This document shows, one piece after another, positions 61,501 to 64,000 of a DNA stretch of 64,000 bases. Within the stretch, counting starts at the first letter, position 1. Every line of letters starts with the position of its first letter. The position numbers and the translations under genes were made by a program. The notes below the pieces were generated by a model that made no database searches, was not told the origin of the DNA, and saw only the letters and a list, made by a program, of their open reading frames with translations. Source of the DNA: Prevotellaceae bacterium UBA1726 (GTDB lineage Bacteria > Bacteroidota > Bacteroidia > Bacteroidales > Bacteroidaceae); the NCBI GenBank assembly GCA_002316005.1, contig DCIM01000049.1, positions 1-64,000 on the forward strand, given 5' to 3'.

Positions 61501-63324
61501 ATGACAACAAAAACTCTATTTGCGTCAATTCTCCTCGCTTTCTCGACACAGGCTTTTGCCTACGACAACACCACCTTCGGCAAGAATGTCTTCATCTTCT
61601 CGCCAGAGGACGACCCTCAGACGGTTCACGACATCGTGGAGCGCCTCCACACCGAGATGCAATACGAACAGTTTGGCAAGGGCCGTTATGCCGTTTTCTT
61701 CCGTCCGGGCGACTATCGCAAGGCGGGTGTCATGAAGGTGCCTTACTATATGCAGATGTCCGGACTCGGCCGCACTCCTTATGATGTCGTTCTCCACAAT
61801 GTGTGGACTCCTGCACCATTGAAAAATGACAACGGAACATGCACCTTCTGGCGTAGTCTCGAGAATCTCTCGGTCGTTGGTCCTGAGTCCTACGATGAGG
61901 ACGAGACATTCCTCTGGGCTGTTTCGCAAGCCGCTCCGATACGCCGTGTCTATTCCGAACGAACGGTAAAGAATCAGTGGAGACATGGATGGGTATCTGG
62001 CGGATTTACAGCCGATTGCGACTTCCAATCGGCAGCGGGTTCTGATGGTCAGCAGCAATGGTACACCCGTAACACCCACCTCGAGAAAGGTCGTGGTCGA
62101 TTCAAGGAGGGTTCGTGGAATTTCATGTTCCAGGGCGTTGAGTTGGGCGATGGTGCCGACAAGACAACCTATGTGAATAATTGGGACAAAGGCGGTAATG
62201 TAACCTTCCTCCCTACAACACCCGTAATCCGCGAAAAACCGTTCCTTTTTGTCGATGAAACCGGTGAATTTTGCGTTTTCCGTCCTGCCTTGCGTCGCGA
62301 CGCTTTGGGCATCAGTTATTCGCGTCATGACATGGGGCGTGGAGAGGTGCTTAGCGTGAAGCGCGACTTCTTCGTGGTGAAACCCGGTACAAAGGCGAAG
62401 ACCATAAACAAGCAACTCCGTAAGGGCAAGCATATCATCTTCCAACCGGGCATGTATCTGCTCGATGAGGCTCTGCATGTCACTCGTGCCAACACCATCA
62501 TCATGGGACTCGGCTATGCCACGCTCGTTCCTTCGGAGAAGAATCCCGATTCGGCAATCGTCATCGACGATGTTGATGGCGTGACCGTCTGCTCTCTGCT
62601 TTTCGATGCACATTATTCATCGCGTACCCTCGTGCGTGTCGATGGTGATGGCGAGCGTCATAAGGACAACCCTACCCTCCTTGCCGATGTGTTCTTCCGT
62701 GTGGGTGGATTCCGTCCTGCTCCTGTTCATGTGGATTGTGCCCTCGAGATAAATGCCAACGATGTCGTGGGCGATCACTTCTGGATTTGGCGTGCCGATC
62801 ATGGTGTGGAGAACAGTTGCGGTTGGACGGTCAACACCTCCGACTACGGATTGCGTGTCAAGGGCGAGTCAGTAATGATTTACGGCCTTTTCAACGAGCA
62901 TTTCCAGAAGTATCAGACTCTCTGGGAGGGTGAGCATGGACGGGTGTATTTCTATCAATGTGAGACGCCTTACGATGCCATTCATCAGGACCGTTACATG
63001 AGCGAGAACGGCACTCGTGCGGGTTATGCGGCATATAAGGTGGCGGATAATGTTCAAACACACGAAGCCTACGGACTTGGCATCTACGATGTGTATTTCG
63101 ACACCAACATCCGTATGGAGAACTCCATGGAAGTACCCGCGAATCCGGGCATTCGCATCTATCATGCATGTAATGTGTCGCTCTCTGCCCCTGGTCCACG
63201 CGGCATCGGCTATCTCATCAACGGCGAGGTGGAAAGCACCTTCAACACCTTCCGTGTGTTCCGTTCGTGGATTGACGAATACCGCGCCGGCCGCATCAAC
63301 GCCTCCGGAAACAACAAGAAATAA
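61501..63324 (+). CDS. secreted right-handed beta-helix protein
   Basis: A 607-residue exported protein (signal peptide TKTLFASILLAFSTQAFA). The sequence YAVFFRPGDYRKAGVMKVPYY and, later, GKHIIFQPGMYLLDEALHV with TIIMGLGYATLVPS are the pectate-lyase-superfamily beta-helix pattern, apparently in two halves as in GH55-like proteins; VDCALEINANDVVGDHFWIWRADHG belongs to the second helix. Relatives carry unreliable names such as adenylyl cyclase. A polysaccharide-active enzyme is likely, but no catalytic residues can be assigned. Its codon use is richer in C/G-ending codons than its neighbours. Confidence 0.8.
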   Translation: MTTKTLFASILLAFSTQAFAYDNTTFGKNVFIFSPEDDPQTVHDIVERLHTEMQYEQFGKGRYAVFFRPGDYRKAGVMKVPYYMQMSGLGRTPYDVVLHNVWTPAPLKNDNGTCTFWRSLENLSVVGPESYDEDETFLWAVSQAAPIRRVYSERTVKNQWRHGWVSGGFTADCDFQSAAGSDGQQQWYTRNTHLEKGRGRFKEGSWNFMFQGVELGDGADKTTYVNNWDKGGNVTFLPTTPVIREKPFLFVDETGEFCVFRPALRRDALGISYSRHDMGRGEVLSVKRDFFVVKPGTKAKTINKQLRKGKHIIFQPGMYLLDEALHVTRANTIIMGLGYATLVPSEKNPDSAIVIDDVDGVTVCSLLFDAHYSSRTLVRVDGDGERHKDNPTLLADVFFRVGGFRPAPVHVDCALEINANDVVGDHFWIWRADHGVENSCGWTVNTSDYGLRVKGESVMIYGLFNEHFQKYQTLWEGEHGRVYFYQCETPYDAIHQDRYMSENGTRAGYAAYKVADNVQTHEAYGLGIYDVYFDTNIRMENSMEVPANPGIRIYHACNVSLSAPGPRGIGYLINGEVESTFNTFRVFRSWIDEYRAGRINASGNNKK

Positions 63325-63330
63325 TTTTTT

Positions 63331-63483
63331 TAAGTCGCTTCGCTCAAAATCACAGAAAATATTCTCTTAATCCTGAATATCCTGAATATCCTGAAAAAAT
63401 ATATTTATAAAAACATTAATTATCACCAATTATCCATTAATTTTTCATTAATTATTTTTTGCGATTTTGAGCGAAGCGACTTA
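63331..63483. repeat. 21-bp inverted repeat pair
   Basis: TAAGTCGCTTCGCTCAAAAT plus C at 63331-63351 pairs perfectly with 63463-63483, enclosing 111 AT-rich bases. Each arm also holds the small stem GTCGCTTCGC. Confidence 0.75.
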
Positions 63484-63577
63484 TAATTATGTTCATTCTG
63501 TCATTCTGTATAATAATAAATTTGTGAAATTACTTCCCTTTGGTCAGTGGGTCCAAGGACAAATCTCGCGTAATTCG

Positions 63578-63608
63578 TTGATAAAACAAAAAATATTTAT
63601 TATCTTTG
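63578..63608 (+). promoter_or_regulatory. promoter of 86-aa membrane protein gene
   Basis: TTG at 63578-63580, 20 bp, then TATCTTTG at 63601-63608; the ATG is 24 bp further on. The upstream half overlaps the AATTCGTTG leader repeat. Confidence 0.6.
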
Positions 63609-63632
63609 CTCGTGGAATAAATCTGAACGCTT

Positions 63633-63893
63633 ATGTTGGACAAGACATTATTGAGTTTCTACAGTCTTTTTGCTGTGTTGGGCATGACATACGCCAGCAA
63701 GGGCGGGTTATGGTATTGGCTGTGCCTCATTGCCCTGGTGTGGCTCGTTGTCGCCATACCTGTCTGCCTCTATCGCCAACGCTCTACCCTCACCCGTTGG
63801 GGCAAAATATCCCTCATCGGTTGGGAACTCCTCGACCTCGCTTGCCTCGTCATCACCGCCCTCGAATACCTCGGCCATACAATAAAACTATAA
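63633..63893 (+). CDS. small membrane protein (86 aa)
   Basis: An 86-residue protein with three hydrophobic segments (LLSFYSLFAVLGMTYA, LWYWLCLIALVWLVVAIPVCLY, LLDLACLVITALEYLG) joined by a short basic loop (RQRSTLTRWGK). I recognise no family. It has a good promoter, and another gene begins 3 bp after its stop codon. Confidence 0.65.
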   Translation: MLDKTLLSFYSLFAVLGMTYASKGGLWYWLCLIALVWLVVAIPVCLYRQRSTLTRWGKISLIGWELLDLACLVITALEYLGHTIKL

Positions 63894-63896
63894 ATT

Positions 63897-64000
63897 ATGA
63901 AAAAGTTTATAATTCGTACAATCGTTTTCGCGATTTTGACCTTCTTTCTATGGTCACTTTTTTTCGACTTCGAATTAGCTGTTAATAGTAAACCTATAAA
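63897..64000 (+). CDS. start of a membrane or exported protein (partial)
   Basis: The frame opens at ATG 63897 and runs off the end of the window after 34 codons. It begins MKKFIIRTIVFAILTFFLWS, a signal or membrane-anchor sequence. It is spaced 3 bp from the gene before it and so probably belongs to the same operon. Confidence 0.55.
   Translation, partial: MKKFIIRTIVFAILTFFLWSLFFDFELAVNSKPI

Larger units (their letters stand above)
63325..63632. other. spacer with 21-bp inverted repeat
   Basis: It holds the perfect inverted repeat 63331-63351 / 63463-63483, a CCTGAATAT tandem (63375-63401), an AATTCGTTGATAAAA leader repeat (63566-63593) and the promoter 63578-63608. No gene. Confidence 0.7.

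Noticed and set aside
61525..62613. 362-codon minus-strand frame
   Set aside because: Antisense to the beta-helix protein, which has a signal peptide, promoter and family motifs.
1..64000. tRNA, rRNA or riboswitch genes
   Set aside because: No spacer shows a cloverleaf with CCA-like end, conserved rRNA sequence or a riboswitch core that I could recognise by eye; a covariance-model scan could still find divergent ones.

Overview
The window looks like a chromosomal segment of a Bacteroidales bacterium, most likely of the Prevotella/Segatella group. This rests on the promoter style (a TAnnTTTG -7 box, sometimes with TTTG about 20 bp upstream, and almost no Shine-Dalgarno sequences), on the gene families (BT4734/DUF3987 primase-helicase, DUF4296, DUF1015, pyrophosphate-dependent PFK, GH2 and GH20 secreted glycosidases, F-ATPase operon order DC-x-BEFHAG) and on the AT-rich, repeat-laden spacers. 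The genus is an inference. I saw no rRNA, tRNA, CRISPR array, transposase or integrase.

Region 1 (1-4.9 kb) is an accessory module. Two uncharacterised proteins with overlapping genes are followed by a VapE-like primase-helicase. It has four 22-bp tandem repeats at its left, a small gene fragment, and copies of an AATGTCTAA repeat that form a 24-bp inverted pair at 51-74 and 4875-4898. Region 2 (5-9.4 kb) holds a secreted GH20 hexosaminidase, a small unknown gene and an OPT-family oligopeptide transporter. Region 3 (9.5-15 kb) carries a TPR protein, then serC-serA-DUF1015 for serine synthesis, and a YigZ/IMPACT protein. Region 4 (15-25.4 kb, minus strand) is a tightly packed run of nine genes: an 89-aa protein, PlsC-like acyltransferase, amidase-like envelope protein, 121-aa protein, YgiQ radical SAM protein, Na+/alanine symporter, TIGR02757 protein, EngB GTPase and ABC-F ATPase.

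Region 5 (25.6-36 kb) has PPi-dependent PFK, GH25 lysozyme, PrmA, and several envelope genes: a WYGPG-repeat secreted protein, a FadL-like porin, an OmpH-like lipoprotein and a predicted beta-barrel protein. PepD and a DUF2007 protein lie among them. Region 6 (36-37 kb) is a gene-free kilobase packed with repeats, including the same 22-bp repeat seen at the left end. Region 7 (37-48.4 kb) holds a GH2 beta-galactosidase, a candidate small RNA with a near-perfect promoter and terminator, and a ten-gene run in which ATP-dependent pfkA appears to lead the whole F1Fo ATP synthase operon.

Region 8 (48.4-53 kb) is a polysaccharide block: two GT2 glycosyltransferases, a Wzx-type flippase and a GT-B-like glycosyltransferase. 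Region 9 (53-59.8 kb, minus strand) is ileS-lspA-DUF4296-C69 peptidase-small protein, with successive overlaps. Region 10 (60-64 kb) has a DUF2059 protein, a secreted beta-helix protein, a small membrane protein and the start of a further gene, separated by dispersed repeats.

The most interesting material lies outside the obvious genes: the orphan promoter-terminator pair at 39665-39797, the repeat-dense kilobase at 36004-37026, the repeat-bounded primase module at the left end, and several intergenic repeat families (hairpin pairs used as convergent terminators, a leader motif in front of several genes, and a G/C-rich repeat that has become the C-terminal tail of LspA).
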